From Motiliproteus sp. SC1-56 (GTDB lineage Bacteria > Pseudomonadota > Gammaproteobacteria > Pseudomonadales > Balneatricaceae): 64,000 nucleotides of DNA. The position numbers and the translations under genes are program-made. The DNA is taken from NCBI RefSeq assembly GCF_017309075.1, contig NZ_JAEMGS010000012.1:1-64000 (forward strand), given 5' to 3'. Of the stretch, positions 27,501 through 35,259 are shown piece after piece. The notes under the pieces are model-generated. The model was given only the letters and a program-made list of their open reading frames with translations, was not told the origin of the DNA and did not search any database. How positions within the stretch are numbered: position 1 is the stretch's first letter; each line of letters opens with the position of its first letter.

Positions 27501-29743
27501 GTGATGGTGGTAATCCAAACGAGTGTGCTAGTGAGACGGTAACGGTTAATGTTTCCGCAGTGAACGATCCACCCACGATTACCTCCACCGCCTCGACGTC
27601 GGCGACCGAAGATATCCAGTACATCTACAACGCGACATTCAGCGATCCTGAGAATCAAGGGGGAACCTGGTCGAAGTTAGGCGGTGATACCTGCCCGAGC
27701 AGTACAATCAATAGCAGCACCGGTGCCTACGCCTTTACCGCGGCCGGACCGAATCCGATCAGCAGCTGTACGCTGTCGATCCAGGTTTGTGACGGTGGTG
27801 TGCCGAGTGAGTGTGCTAGCGAGACGGTAACGGTTAACGTGACCGCAGTGAACGATCCACCAACGATTACCTCGACTGCCCCGACGTCGGCGACCGAGGA
27901 TACTCTTTACAGCTATACACCTGCTGTAAACGATCCGGACGGTCCTGCGACCAACTGGACAGTTCGCGGAACCGATACCTGTGGAGGTTCGTTCACCGGT
28001 GGTACTTACAATTTTACCCCGGCCGGTCCGACGCCACCGGCGAACTGTCAGCTCGATATCCAACTCTGTGATGGGGGCAGTCCGGACCTGTGTACGACAG
28101 AAACGCGTACAGTGACCATTACCGCTGTAGATGATCCGTCAACGCTGACTGTATCTCAGCCAAGTGGTCAAACTGTTACAGCCGGAACCTTTTTCAATAT
28201 CACCTACACGCTGAGTGACCCGGAAGGGAGTGCGACAGTCACTTTCCGTTATGACACCAGCGGGTCCGGATTCAACGGCACGCTCATCAGCGATTGTGTA
28301 AACCAGGTTGCCGGTACCAACCAGACCTGTACGTGGGACACCAGCGGCATGCCGGAGGGTACCTACCATGTCTTCGGCGTGCCTTCCGATTCCGGATTAA
28401 GCGCCTACTCGGCGGGGCAGATCACCATCACCCCCAACAGCGCGGCGACACTGGTGGTGAACCAGCCCGACGGCGCGGGTGACACGATCGCCGAGGGCGG
28501 CAGCTTCACGATCCACTACGACCTGTCGGACAGTGACAGCGTGACGACGGTCGCGTTCTTCTACGATGCCAACAACAGCGGCGCCGACGGCACGCCCATC
28601 GATGGTTGCGGAGCCGAGCCGGAAGCGGCGGGCGGGACCTGCGTCTGGAATACCAGCGGTGTCGAACCGGGCAGCTACTACGTCTACGGCACGACCATCG
28701 GTGACGGGGCGAGCGCAGCGACGGTCTACTCGTCGGGCGTGGTGACGATCAACGCAGCGCCTTTGAATTACGCATCCGGTGATGACGGCACCAGCCCCGG
28801 GAGCGGAGATAGTATTCCCGGGGTCTCCAGAAGCGGCGGCGGTGACGACAGCAATAACTACCAGAGCGGCAAGCTGAAGATAAACGTCGAATACGAGTTC
28901 AGAGTCGACTTCATCGACGACTCGGGAGAGTCACCCGTGGTCGAGCCGAGGCTTTACATTGCGCACAGGGACTCTCCCACGGAGGGCCCGGGCGGGGATT
29001 TCTTTGCCTACCCGCTTGTCTGTACCGGGGTGACATGGGGCACCGGTAAGACATGCACCACCAAGATGAAACTCGGCCCGGCCGCTTCTCACAAGTTCTA
29101 CTTTTACGCTGAGAAGAGCGATGGCACGGTTATACGTAAACCATCGAGCGGATATGCTGATGGGCCGGCGATACAGTTGATAGACGGTTACTCTTTGGTG
29201 GGCGTGTCAAGGGATATCGACAGCTCAAACTACGATGGCATTGCCGCTTTTAACAGTTCAGAGACCTATGGTTGGGTCTCCGCAGGTTTAGATACCGCCT
29301 TCGGCGCCACTTTCAACGGAAACTATGTGCCAGTCACAAGTTTCGGCAATCCGGCTGAAACCGGGAGAGGGTACTATGCATATCAGTGGGGCGATACGCT
29401 GCCTCAGCTTGAATCCAACCCCGATGTGACGGCCGCGTCTCATGCCATTACCCTCCAGGCGGGCTGGAACATCATCAGCAATCCTTATAACGGCAATGTG
29501 AAGTTGCATGATGTCCAGATAAGGCAGAACGGTGGCGCGACGGAACTCTGGTTGGATGCTGCCGGCACCCCGAACGAATGGATAGAGCCGGCCATATATT
29601 ACTACCAGGGCAGGGAGTGGGGAGGCACCCATACATCGGAATTCGGTCCTGGAGCGGAGCTTGTTCCATGGATGGGCTACTGGATGTACGTAAAAGACGA
29701 CATAAACAGTTACGAACTGATCATAACCAAACCTGCCCAGTAG
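24560..29743 (+). CDS. Giant secreted repeat protein with cadherin/Ig-like modules
   Basis: The 1727-residue protein starts at GTG 24560, nine bases after AAAGGGA. A long signal region ends near residue 71 (SAYA then ATV). Then come: a beta-rich module (~72-230); two copies of a ~118-residue EDT-F-ISYADLAAAANEAD module; two near-identical EDGNTGPLSFTVDEGGG modules 117 residues apart; DDPSTLT-SQPSGQTV modules with GTYHVYGVPSDSG; TWSKLGGDTCP modules; another DDPSTLT copy; and a C-terminal globular part with LQAGWNIISNPYNG and PWMGYWMYV. Repeats of this kind form extended adhesins or surface fibres. No C-terminal transmembrane or sorting tail is present, so how it is retained is unknown. It is probably cotranscribed with the next two genes. 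Confidence 0.8.
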   Translation: MNIQVVSKMTSRSHQSVSVLSFFALLFNSVNAVRGWLAQRPFRGRVSGFANAALALTLALGLLFPAGSAYAATVTVLPNAKNGSDSSGENLSEITTQNGPGSPSNVQLQANNDGMYTLGDGGGRMYLDGFDTSALSGTITAVTLHLRYAVSNVDKNYEGTNRVRWRLQGGTFANTTIQPTSISGWSSDQTYNLYAQGVDTIAEIQTLDIDFTNNDGRKEAVHFDYLWLEVTYTEPNSAPTLTTITTLTGATEDTGFAISYADLAAAANEADADGDTVNFRIEAISTGTLTHSVGGAVVAGTTLLEAGETLTWTPASNANGSALNAFTVVAHDGTTVSSPAVQVKVDVAAANDTPTLTTISTLSGATEDTAFAISYADLAAAANEADVDGDTVNFRVEAISTGTLTHSVDGAVVVGTTLLEAGETLTWTPDANANGNGLNAFTVVSHDGTTVSSPAVQVKVDVGAVNDVPTISAISDPVAFAEDGNTGPLSFTVDEGGGTPEDSQTLTVTATSNNTTLVPNNAANITIAYSDNGAASADALTPTITITPAANESGTATITVTVQDNGGGTDTVTEQFTVTVNAVNDAPTITTITNQTIAEDGNTGPLSFTVDEGGGTPEDSQTLTVTATSNNTTLVPNNAANVTIAYSDNGAASADALTPTITITPAANESGTATITVTVQDNGGGTDTVTEQFTVTVSAVDDPSTLTMSQPSGQTVTPGTFNITYTLSDPEGVATVSFFYDTTGSGFSGTPIGGCADQVAGTDQICAWDTSGLSVGTYHVYGVPSDSGSSAYSAGTLTITAVDDPSTLTISQPSGQTVAHATPSFDITYTLSDPEGVAEVNFYYDTTGAGFSGTAITGCLNQVAGTNLTCTWDTSGLPGGTYHVYGVPSDSGSSAYSAGALTILPNVTPSITSSAATTATEDIQYTYGPTVSDSDGPGATWSKLGGDTCPTSTINSSTGAYAFTAAGPNPISSCTLSIQVCDGGNPNECASETVTVNVSAVNDPPTITSTASTSATEDIQYIYNATFSDPENQGGTWSKLGGDTCPSSTINSSTGAYAFTAAGPNPISSCTLSIQVCDGGVPSECASETVTVNVTAVNDPPTITSTAPTSATEDTLYSYTPAVNDPDGPATNWTVRGTDTCGGSFTGGTYNFTPAGPTPPANCQLDIQLCDGGSPDLCTTETRTVTITAVDDPSTLTVSQPSGQTVTAGTFFNITYTLSDPEGSATVTFRYDTSGSGFNGTLISDCVNQVAGTNQTCTWDTSGMPEGTYHVFGVPSDSGLSAYSAGQITITPNSAATLVVNQPDGAGDTIAEGGSFTIHYDLSDSDSVTTVAFFYDANNSGADGTPIDGCGAEPEAAGGTCVWNTSGVEPGSYYVYGTTIGDGASAATVYSSGVVTINAAPLNYASGDDGTSPGSGDSIPGVSRSGGGDDSNNYQSGKLKINVEYEFRVDFIDDSGESPVVEPRLYIAHRDSPTEGPGGDFFAYPLVCTGVTWGTGKTCTTKMKLGPAASHKFYFYAEKSDGTVIRKPSSGYADGPAIQLIDGYSLVGVSRDIDSSNYDGIAAFNSSETYGWVSAGLDTAFGATFNGNYVPVTSFGNPAETGRGYYAYQWGDTLPQLESNPDVTAASHAITLQAGWNIISNPYNGNVKLHDVQIRQNGGATELWLDAAGTPNEWIEPAIYYYQGREWGGTHTSEFGPGAELVPWMGYWMYVKDDINSYELIITKPAQ
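26000..26651 (+). repeat. Near-identical 301-bp direct duplication inside the giant gene
   Basis: Positions 26000-26300 and 26351-26651 (offset 351 bp, 117 codons) differ at only a few bases by eye, for example AATATAACG versus AATGTAACG. The neighbouring modules are much more diverged. Length variation by recombination is plausible. Confidence 0.9.
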
Positions 29744-29760
29744 TGATGGGGTACATAGCG

Positions 29761-30567
29761 ATGATTACGATGAGAGGATCAATGGCGCGGATGTTTCTTG
29801 CGGTGCTTCTTGCATGGAGTGCATCGATACCTGCTTCGGCAGAAGAGTGGGAGGTAGAAATAGTCGCATCAACCCCCGATGGAGCAGAGAATAGCCTCCA
29901 CTTCGGCCAAAAGCCGGATGCCACTGACGGCTATGACAGCCGATACGAAGTGCGAGCAATGCTGGGTGGCGATATCGAGGCTTCCTTCCCGCATGCGGAA
30001 TGGGATGTTTTAGCCGAGCATTTCTGGCGCGACATCAAGGCAGCGGACCAGACGAAGTCATGGGTTTTCGAAGTGAATACTGCCCTTAGTGGGACTGAGA
30101 CAACGCTCAAATGGGATCCATTGAAGCTCCCTGAAGGCTATGTCGTAGAACTCACTGATATGGCCCAGCACACTGTTATCGATATGACTTCCCAGAGTGA
30201 ACATCACTTCTCCACGTATGGTGGGCCGAGACAGTTTACCATTAACACCAAAGCGCCTGATATGGCGGTGTTCCTGAAGTCGCCCTCCGGTCTTGAGGCT
30301 GCATGGGGTGAAAACAATGCGGTAATTCACCTTATCTGGACTGACAACTCGGAAGGCGAGTCGGGATTCAGGCTGGAGCGCAAGGTACCTGGAGAGCAGT
30401 GGACCTTGGTCGCCTTGCTCGATGCGAATACAACGGCTTACAGCGACGACACCCTAGCCCCCCTCACGGGCGGGAAGAAGAACAACGAGGTAATATTTCT
30501 TTACCGGGTGAAAGCGTACAATAGCCTGACTGAATCTGAATTCAGCAATACAAAACCGATCAAGTGA
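29761..30567 (+). CDS. Secreted protein with C-terminal fibronectin III-like domain
   Basis: The 268-residue protein has a signal peptide (MITMRGSMARMFLAVLLAW, cleavage near SASA before EEW). Residues ~27-170 include a beta-rich region with WVFEVNTALSGTETTLKWDP, and the last ~85 residues look like a fibronectin III domain (IHLIWTDNSEGESGFRLERK, then FLYRVKAYNSLTESEFSNT). The start is uncertain: ATG 29746, 29761, 29770 and 29782 are in frame; 29761 follows GATGGGG at nine bases. It begins 17 bp after the giant gene. The function is unknown; a partner or scaffold of the giant protein is possible. Confidence 0.65.
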   Translation: MITMRGSMARMFLAVLLAWSASIPASAEEWEVEIVASTPDGAENSLHFGQKPDATDGYDSRYEVRAMLGGDIEASFPHAEWDVLAEHFWRDIKAADQTKSWVFEVNTALSGTETTLKWDPLKLPEGYVVELTDMAQHTVIDMTSQSEHHFSTYGGPRQFTINTKAPDMAVFLKSPSGLEAAWGENNAVIHLIWTDNSEGESGFRLERKVPGEQWTLVALLDANTTAYSDDTLAPLTGGKKNNEVIFLYRVKAYNSLTESEFSNTKPIK

Positions 30568-30577
30568 GGCGTTTCGC

Positions 30578-30835
30578 ATGACACAAGGGCCGGGGCTTTA
30601 CATTTTATTCAAGAGAACAGTGTCTGTCTGTTTTGTGTCTCTGATCTGCAGTTTCCTCCTGATCGAAGGCGCCTGGGCACAAACGCCTCCTCCTCCTCCG
30701 CCTGATCCTGTAGTTCCTGCAGGTGGCCCGTGGGGTTATCTGTCGCTTATTGCGGCAATTGCAGCGTATGCCGGATGGTCTAAGAAGAGGTCTAAGAAGA
30801 GCTCCAAGAAGCATCCTCCAGAGGACGAGCGTTAG
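30578..30835 (+). CDS. Small secreted protein with sorting-signal-like tripartite tail
   Basis: The 85-residue protein has an N-terminal signal peptide (hydrophobic to about residue 34, ending GAWAQ), a proline run (TPPPPPPDPVVP), the short motif PAGGPWG, one hydrophobic helix (YLSLIAAIAAYAGW) and a basic tail (SKKRSKKSSKK). Motif, helix and basic tail in that order is the layout of PEP-CTERM/IPTL-CTERM exosortase substrates, but the motif does not match one I know. Almost nothing lies between the two membrane segments. It is 10 bp after the preceding gene, and an exosortase-like gene faces it 325 bp away. Confidence 0.7.
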   Translation: MTQGPGLYILFKRTVSVCFVSLICSFLLIEGAWAQTPPPPPPDPVVPAGGPWGYLSLIAAIAAYAGWSKKRSKKSSKKHPPEDER

Positions 30836-30868
30836 CAGAACAGGGTTATCGGCGAGCTATTAACCTGG

Positions 30869-31047
30869 TGGCCAAATAGATATCCATACCGATTTGGCCA
30901 TCGCCCTCTAAAGCTGGCGCAACTGCGCGAAGTTGCTGGCTTTCGAGGGCTCGCATTAGCCTCACGGCTAATGTTGACTCATCCATGAGTCAAACTATTA
31001 ACCCACGGGTTAATAACCGCAGTTCGGCGCAGGCAACCGACTGCGCC
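30869..31047. repeat. Block of six adjacent stem-loops between convergent genes
   Basis: Six inverted repeats follow each other: 30869-30900 (9-bp stem TGGCCAAAT); 30903-30950 (GCCCTC, AAAGC, GCAACT paired with their complements); 30954-30973 (CATTAGCC); 30974-30993 (TTGACTCAT); 30996-31015 (TATTAACCC); 31026-31047 (GGCGCAG). Each stem has a different sequence and loops 3 to 5 are only 2-4 nt. No T tracts follow. The block fills most of the 325-bp gap before the exosortase-like gene. Confidence 0.85.
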
Positions 31048-31160
31048 TGAATTCTAAATTTGATCCTGAATACAATTCGCCCCGGAGTTTGTCGCTATTG
31101 AGGCGCCTTCCGGCGCCGACACCTTGCCCCTGTGACGGGTGGCTACAGCCAGCTTGAAAT

Positions 31161-32231
31161 CTACCGCTCTTTCCTCAACCACGCCCATTTATTGGTGGAC
31201 ATGAGCGCCCAGAGCAATACTGGAATCGTGATAGAGTAAATTCTCATCAAAAGCAGCGTGTTGGTAGAGAGTTCACTCTCAATACTGACACCCTGGATAA
31301 CAAGGTAGCCGACGACCATAGCGAAGATCAGATGTACAAGCCATAGAACGCCCAAACCACAAACGAGTTTCACTGCTAAACGCCCTATATCGTTTGCCTT
31401 CGCCGAGGCAATCGTGAGAGCGAAGAAAATAGATGAGTCGAAAATATCGACTGAGATGGGGAACGTCACGAAGCCCCCTAAATGATGGTAGGTTATCGCT
31501 TCATTTGCCGCTGTAACGGAGAAATAGCTGCTGCTTAAGAAGGCGTTAAATGCCCATTCGGAGACGCTGGCTAAAACATTTAAATAGAATCCCATCACAA
31601 GCCAAAGTCCTAAAATCGCAATGATCGATACAAAAATGGCCACACTGCAAAACGTCAGCAATGTTTTGCTGGCGGAAGGCCCCTGGTTCCATGAGAGCCA
31701 TATGAAGAAGACAGCTATGGCAAATACGCCCTGCCACAGATAAGTGTGCATGAAATTGAAGATCGCGGGGAAATTCGCACCTGTAACGCCGAGGACAGCT
31801 ATTCTCAGAACATTTAAGAAAATGATGATCACGCCGCCCGCCAAAATTCCCTTGATTTTGTGGCTGATATTGTGGGGCGGAGAGGTGATAACAGCTACAG
31901 AAAATATCAACAGAAAATAAAACGCCGTGCATTCTGGGTCGATAAGCATCTTGAAACCGGAGACTGTCACTGTCGCAAAAGTGTCTTCGTAGATGACAGG
32001 AACGCCGAAGGGTTTCAGTAAAACAACGACGAGAGAGCCCGTAAGGTCGATTAATCCGCCTATGAATAATCCGAATAAAGAGAAGACAGGGAGTAGACCG
32101 AGTGCGAGAAAAAGCGCACTAAGCAGCACCAAAAAACGGAAAGAAAACCTATAAGCGCTGATGGTTGAGTATTTCTCTTGAGCCAATCCAGATATCTCCA
32201 TTAAATCTACAGCTAGTTGTAATAGTGTCAC
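31161..32231 (-). CDS. Exosortase-like integral membrane protein
   Basis: The 356-residue protein has about eight or more hydrophobic helices. It shows the exosortase/archaeosortase triad in order: C101 in LIDPECTAFYFLLIF, R143 in FLNVLRIAVLG and H162 in FNFMHTYLWQG. Exosortases are thought to cut and reattach proteins bearing CTERM tails. The C-terminal ~180 residues are an extra membrane region absent from short exosortases. The start is uncertain (GTG 32231 or ATG 32201). It converges on the gene for the small tripartite-tail protein, its best candidate substrate. Confidence 0.75.
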   Translation of the reverse strand: MTLLQLAVDLMEISGLAQEKYSTISAYRFSFRFLVLLSALFLALGLLPVFSLFGLFIGGLIDLTGSLVVVLLKPFGVPVIYEDTFATVTVSGFKMLIDPECTAFYFLLIFSVAVITSPPHNISHKIKGILAGGVIIIFLNVLRIAVLGVTGANFPAIFNFMHTYLWQGVFAIAVFFIWLSWNQGPSASKTLLTFCSVAIFVSIIAILGLWLVMGFYLNVLASVSEWAFNAFLSSSYFSVTAANEAITYHHLGGFVTFPISVDIFDSSIFFALTIASAKANDIGRLAVKLVCGLGVLWLVHLIFAMVVGYLVIQGVSIESELSTNTLLLMRIYSITIPVLLWALMSTNKWAWLRKER

Positions 32232-32799
32232 CTGGGGTCAAAAAAACCAGATAATTATAGCATAATTAAATGGGGGTTGCCTAGATGGAGCTAGCGCTGG
32301 ACCAGCAGAAATGCTTAATTTTCAATATGCGCTTCCGAATTATTATTCCTGCGATATGGATTCTGAAACAATAAAACCTAAGGTAGTTCCCTCCGCAAAA
32401 GGTGTCGCTTGCTTAAACAAAGAAATGAAACCATCGCTGCAGTACGGAGGGGAATTTACTTTTATTATTCAGGGAAGGACGGCGTACTGATTGGGAGTTT
32501 CACTATTGATAGAAATGATTGTGGGTTGGGTCTCACATTTTCCTAACAGGTAAATGCCGCCGGCGCAAAAAACACGCGGCTGGTTAGGGAACCTACGACC
32601 TAGCCCTGTCTTCTGAGACGTTTTGCTGCTCAAGCAGCATTTGCGGCCTAATTGTCCGCTATTTGACTATTTTTTATCGCTTGTATGCCGATCTCTCAGC
32701 ATACAGACGTACTCGCCCTACGCGCTGAGCATCTGACTTGGAGCGTACAGTTTTTGACCGTCGCCAGTGCTCCGGTACGCCCCGCGATGGTGTCTCGCC
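32232..32799. other. AT-rich gene-free region upstream of the exosortase-like gene
   Basis: An open frame of 59 codons starts at ATG 32311 and ends at 32490, but it has no convincing ribosome-binding site or family match; another frame nearby is open without a start. A TGCTGCT-CA-AGCAGCA palindrome lies near 32622-32640. The region may hold gene debris at the edge of the accessory segment. Confidence 0.5.
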
Positions 32800-33579
32800 T
32801 TAGGTCAGCAGCTCGGCACAGGCCACGGGGTGGCTGGTCACCATAAAGTGGCTGGCCCCCTCAATCACGGCCTGGCGACTGTCGGGAATCAGCCGGTGCA
32901 GGTGATGGCCGATGGCCTGGGCGGCGGGGTGGGACTCGCTGCCCCACACCACCCGGGTTGGCACGGCAAGGCGGGTAATCGCATCGGCATCGTAGTCACC
33001 GCGGGTACAGATGTCCCAGTGACGCAGGTTGTTGCGCGCCAGCTTAGACAACGCCGGCCTGACGTGTTCGGGCAGGGCGTCGAAGGCGCCGGGGCCCCCC
33101 CAGAACTCCAGCACCTGTCCCCAGGCGTCCGCTACCTCGGCGGCACTGTCCCGCCGGTAGCCGGCCACGAACTGCGCTACATCCCGCGCCCGCGGATCCC
33201 CCACAGCGTCCAGTACCCAGGCAGCCACCGGCTCGAATAGGGTTAGCGCCGACAGCGGCAGGTTGCCCTTGAGGGCCTGCGCCAGGGCCACCACCCCGCC
33301 GTAGGAGTGCCCCACCAGGTGGATGGGCTGGTCGGTGAGTTCGGTCACCACCCGTTCAATCAGTGCCAGTTCGGTATTGATATCGGGGGCGGCGAAATCC
33401 CCGGGGTCGGCTGTGCCGCCGTGGCCGGGCAGGTTGATGGCGATGCAGTGGCGGTGGGGCGCGAGACGGGTGACGATTTTGCGCCAGGTGGCGGTGTTGG
33501 CGAAGGAGCCGTGAATAAAGACCATGGGCGCGCCCTGGCCGGACTGCTCGACGTAGGGGGGCGCGGACGTTATGGACAT
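32800..33579 (-). CDS. Alpha/beta hydrolase
   Basis: The 259-residue protein has the alpha/beta hydrolase layout: oxyanion region VFIHGSFANTATW, nucleophile elbow HLVGHSYGGVVAL with the catalytic Ser, and a late His in IEGASHFMV. The Asp or Glu is less certain. ATG 33579 (MSITSAPPYVEQSG) follows AGGAG and is preferred to the frame start at 33609. Substrate unknown; a ring-cleavage or esterase role would be a guess. It stands between the accessory region and padD. Confidence 0.85.
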   Translation of the reverse strand: MSITSAPPYVEQSGQGAPMVFIHGSFANTATWRKIVTRLAPHRHCIAINLPGHGGTADPGDFAAPDINTELALIERVVTELTDQPIHLVGHSYGGVVALAQALKGNLPLSALTLFEPVAAWVLDAVGDPRARDVAQFVAGYRRDSAAEVADAWGQVLEFWGGPGAFDALPEHVRPALSKLARNNLRHWDICTRGDYDADAITRLAVPTRVVWGSESHPAAQAIGHHLHRLIPDSRQAVIEGASHFMVTSHPVACAELLT

Positions 33580-33752
33580 GCTGGGACTCCTGTTCTGCAC
33601 AGGGGGCATTCAAACCTGAAGGAGAGCGGGGCGCAATCGGATAAAGGTGCACATCGAAGGGAACAAAAAGGCGACGGGGCTGGCCCGTCGCAACTACCCA
33701 AGGCGGCTAATCTACCTTCACGGGAAGGTCGCCATCATGGAAAACAGCGAAC

Positions 33753-34613
33753 TCAGGCCGCAGAGGGTGTGCGTCGCGGCGCACGCTGACCTCGCACCGG
33801 CTGGTGCTGCAGGCGAAAGCCCTGGGTGAAGGCCGCCTTGCGGATCAGGGTGTATTTCATCGCTGCTCCTGCGCCCACGGCCAGTAACCCGGCCACCAGT
33901 GCGATCTCGGGCCGCAGGGTCGCCAGCAGCAACAGCACCGCCGGCAGCAGGTGACCCAGCCCCAGGAAGGTGGTGTCGATGCTGGCCAGGGTCTTCTGGC
34001 TGGGCAGAGGCGCCCGCTGCTCCTTGAGTCCCTCGCGGTAGCGTCGCCAGCTCCAGGCGCGCAGGCCCAGGAGCAGCAAGAGGGCGGCGGCGACGGGGAC
34101 CAGCGGGCCGCCCACAAAGGCCAGCAGCACCAGCAGCAGGGCGCAGCCCTCGGTCAGCCCGGTGACGATCAGCAGCTGGGCGCAACGGGGGTGTCGCCAG
34201 GCGGGAATCCCCTTGTCGGCCCTGAGTATGCGCGACTGGCTGAAGAGAAACGCACCGGCCAGCAGGGCGGTGGGCCACACCAGGGCGGGCTGGAACAGCC
34301 AGGCGGCGGCGCCGCTGAGAAACAGCAGGGGGGCGACCAGGGCCTCGCGGGACATCCAGGAGGTGGCGAGGTGCTTGAAGACGTTGAGCGCACGCCAGGG
34401 GCGGCCGATCTCCAGCCAGACGCAGAACAGCCCGGCGGCCACCAGCGCCAGCCCCAGCAGGACCAGCGGCAGGCTCTCGGCCCCCAGGGGGCCGGCCAGG
34501 GTAGCGCTGACCACCAGGCCGCTGCCCGCGCCGCCGCAGATAAAGTTGCCGGCGGCGCGCCAGTCCCAGTTGCGTTGAACTTTGGAGGAGAAGCGTGGGT
34601 TAGCGGTTTTCAT
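33753..34613 (-). CDS. padD: Phenylacetyl-CoA:acceptor oxidoreductase, membrane anchor subunit
   Basis: The 286-residue protein has about eight hydrophobic helices and resembles DmsC/NrfD-type quinone-reactive anchors (GGAGSGLVVSATLAG, CVWLEIGRPWRALNVFKH, SWMSREALVAPLLF). It should pass electrons from PadBC to the quinone pool. It overlaps padC by 14 bp and ends the fdhD-padBCD operon. The assignment depends on its neighbours; in isolation it would be a generic DMSO reductase-type anchor. Confidence 0.8.
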   Translation of the reverse strand: MKTANPRFSSKVQRNWDWRAAGNFICGGAGSGLVVSATLAGPLGAESLPLVLLGLALVAAGLFCVWLEIGRPWRALNVFKHLATSWMSREALVAPLLFLSGAAAWLFQPALVWPTALLAGAFLFSQSRILRADKGIPAWRHPRCAQLLIVTGLTEGCALLLVLLAFVGGPLVPVAAALLLLLGLRAWSWRRYREGLKEQRAPLPSQKTLASIDTTFLGLGHLLPAVLLLLATLRPEIALVAGLLAVGAGAAMKYTLIRKAAFTQGFRLQHQPVRGQRAPRRTPSAA

Positions 34614-35259
34614 CGGCTTGGTCCCATATGTAGTAGACGCCGGGGCCGGTGCCCAGCTCTTCGTTCTGACGGAAGCTTTGGGTCTGGCGCAACAGGGTTG
34701 AAAGACGGCTCTCGGGGTCGTCCAGGTCGCCGAACACCAGGGCGCCGGAGATACAGGAGTTGACGCAGGCGGGGGTCACCTCGGGGTCTTCGCCCGGTGT
34801 CTGGCCGGTCTCCCGGGCCAGGTCGATGCGCTCGATGCAGAAGGTGCACTTGGTGGCGACGTTGATACGGTCGGGGTCGTGCAGTTTCAGCTCGTTGGGC
34901 ATGGGTTTGTCGCCGTAGGCGAACTGCGCCTCGTGGACGATGGAGCGCGCCTCGAAGGGGCAGGCCATGACGCAGTTGGCGCAGCCGATGCAGAGTTCGT
35001 AGTCGATGCTGACCAGGCCGTCGTCGCGTTTCTGGGTGGCGGTGGTGGGGCACACCTCCTCGCAGGCCGGCGTGTCGCAGTGCATGCAGGCCACGGGCAT
35101 AAAGCTGCGGCGCACGTCCGGAAATTCGCCGGTCTCGACGTCCAGCACCCGGCGCCACTGCACGCCGGGCGGGGTGCCGTTCTTTTGCTTGCAGACCGCG
35201 CTGCAGGTCTGGCATCCGGCGCAGCGGCGCAGGTCCACCGCCATGGCGTAACGGGTCAT
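34600..35259 (-). CDS. padC: Phenylacetyl-CoA:acceptor oxidoreductase, iron-sulphur subunit
   Basis: The 219-residue protein has cysteine motifs for four [4Fe-4S] clusters: CAGCQTCSAVC, CMHCDTPACEEVC, CIGCANCVMAC and CTFC with a distant CVNSC. It is a DmsB/PsrB-like electron-transfer subunit linking the molybdenum site of PadB to the membrane subunit. It has no Tat signal, so it would ride with the catalytic subunit or stay cytoplasmic. It overlaps padB by 4 bp. Confidence 0.86.
   Translation of the reverse strand: MTRYAMAVDLRRCAGCQTCSAVCKQKNGTPPGVQWRRVLDVETGEFPDVRRSFMPVACMHCDTPACEEVCPTTATQKRDDGLVSIDYELCIGCANCVMACPFEARSIVHEAQFAYGDKPMPNELKLHDPDRINVATKCTFCIERIDLARETGQTPGEDPEVTPACVNSCISGALVFGDLDDPESRLSTLLRQTQSFRQNEELGTGPGVYYIWDQADENR

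Noticed and set aside
24560-29743. Giant protein as the exosortase substrate
   Set aside because: Its C-terminus ends in a globular-looking segment with no hydrophobic helix or basic tail.
32311-32490. 59-codon open frame in the AT-rich gap
   Set aside because: No ribosome-binding site, no recognisable family, and a competing open frame overlaps; reported only as gap content.
24000-32800. Transposon or integrated phage
   Set aside because: No transposase, integrase, flanking direct repeats or tRNA was recognised at either edge.
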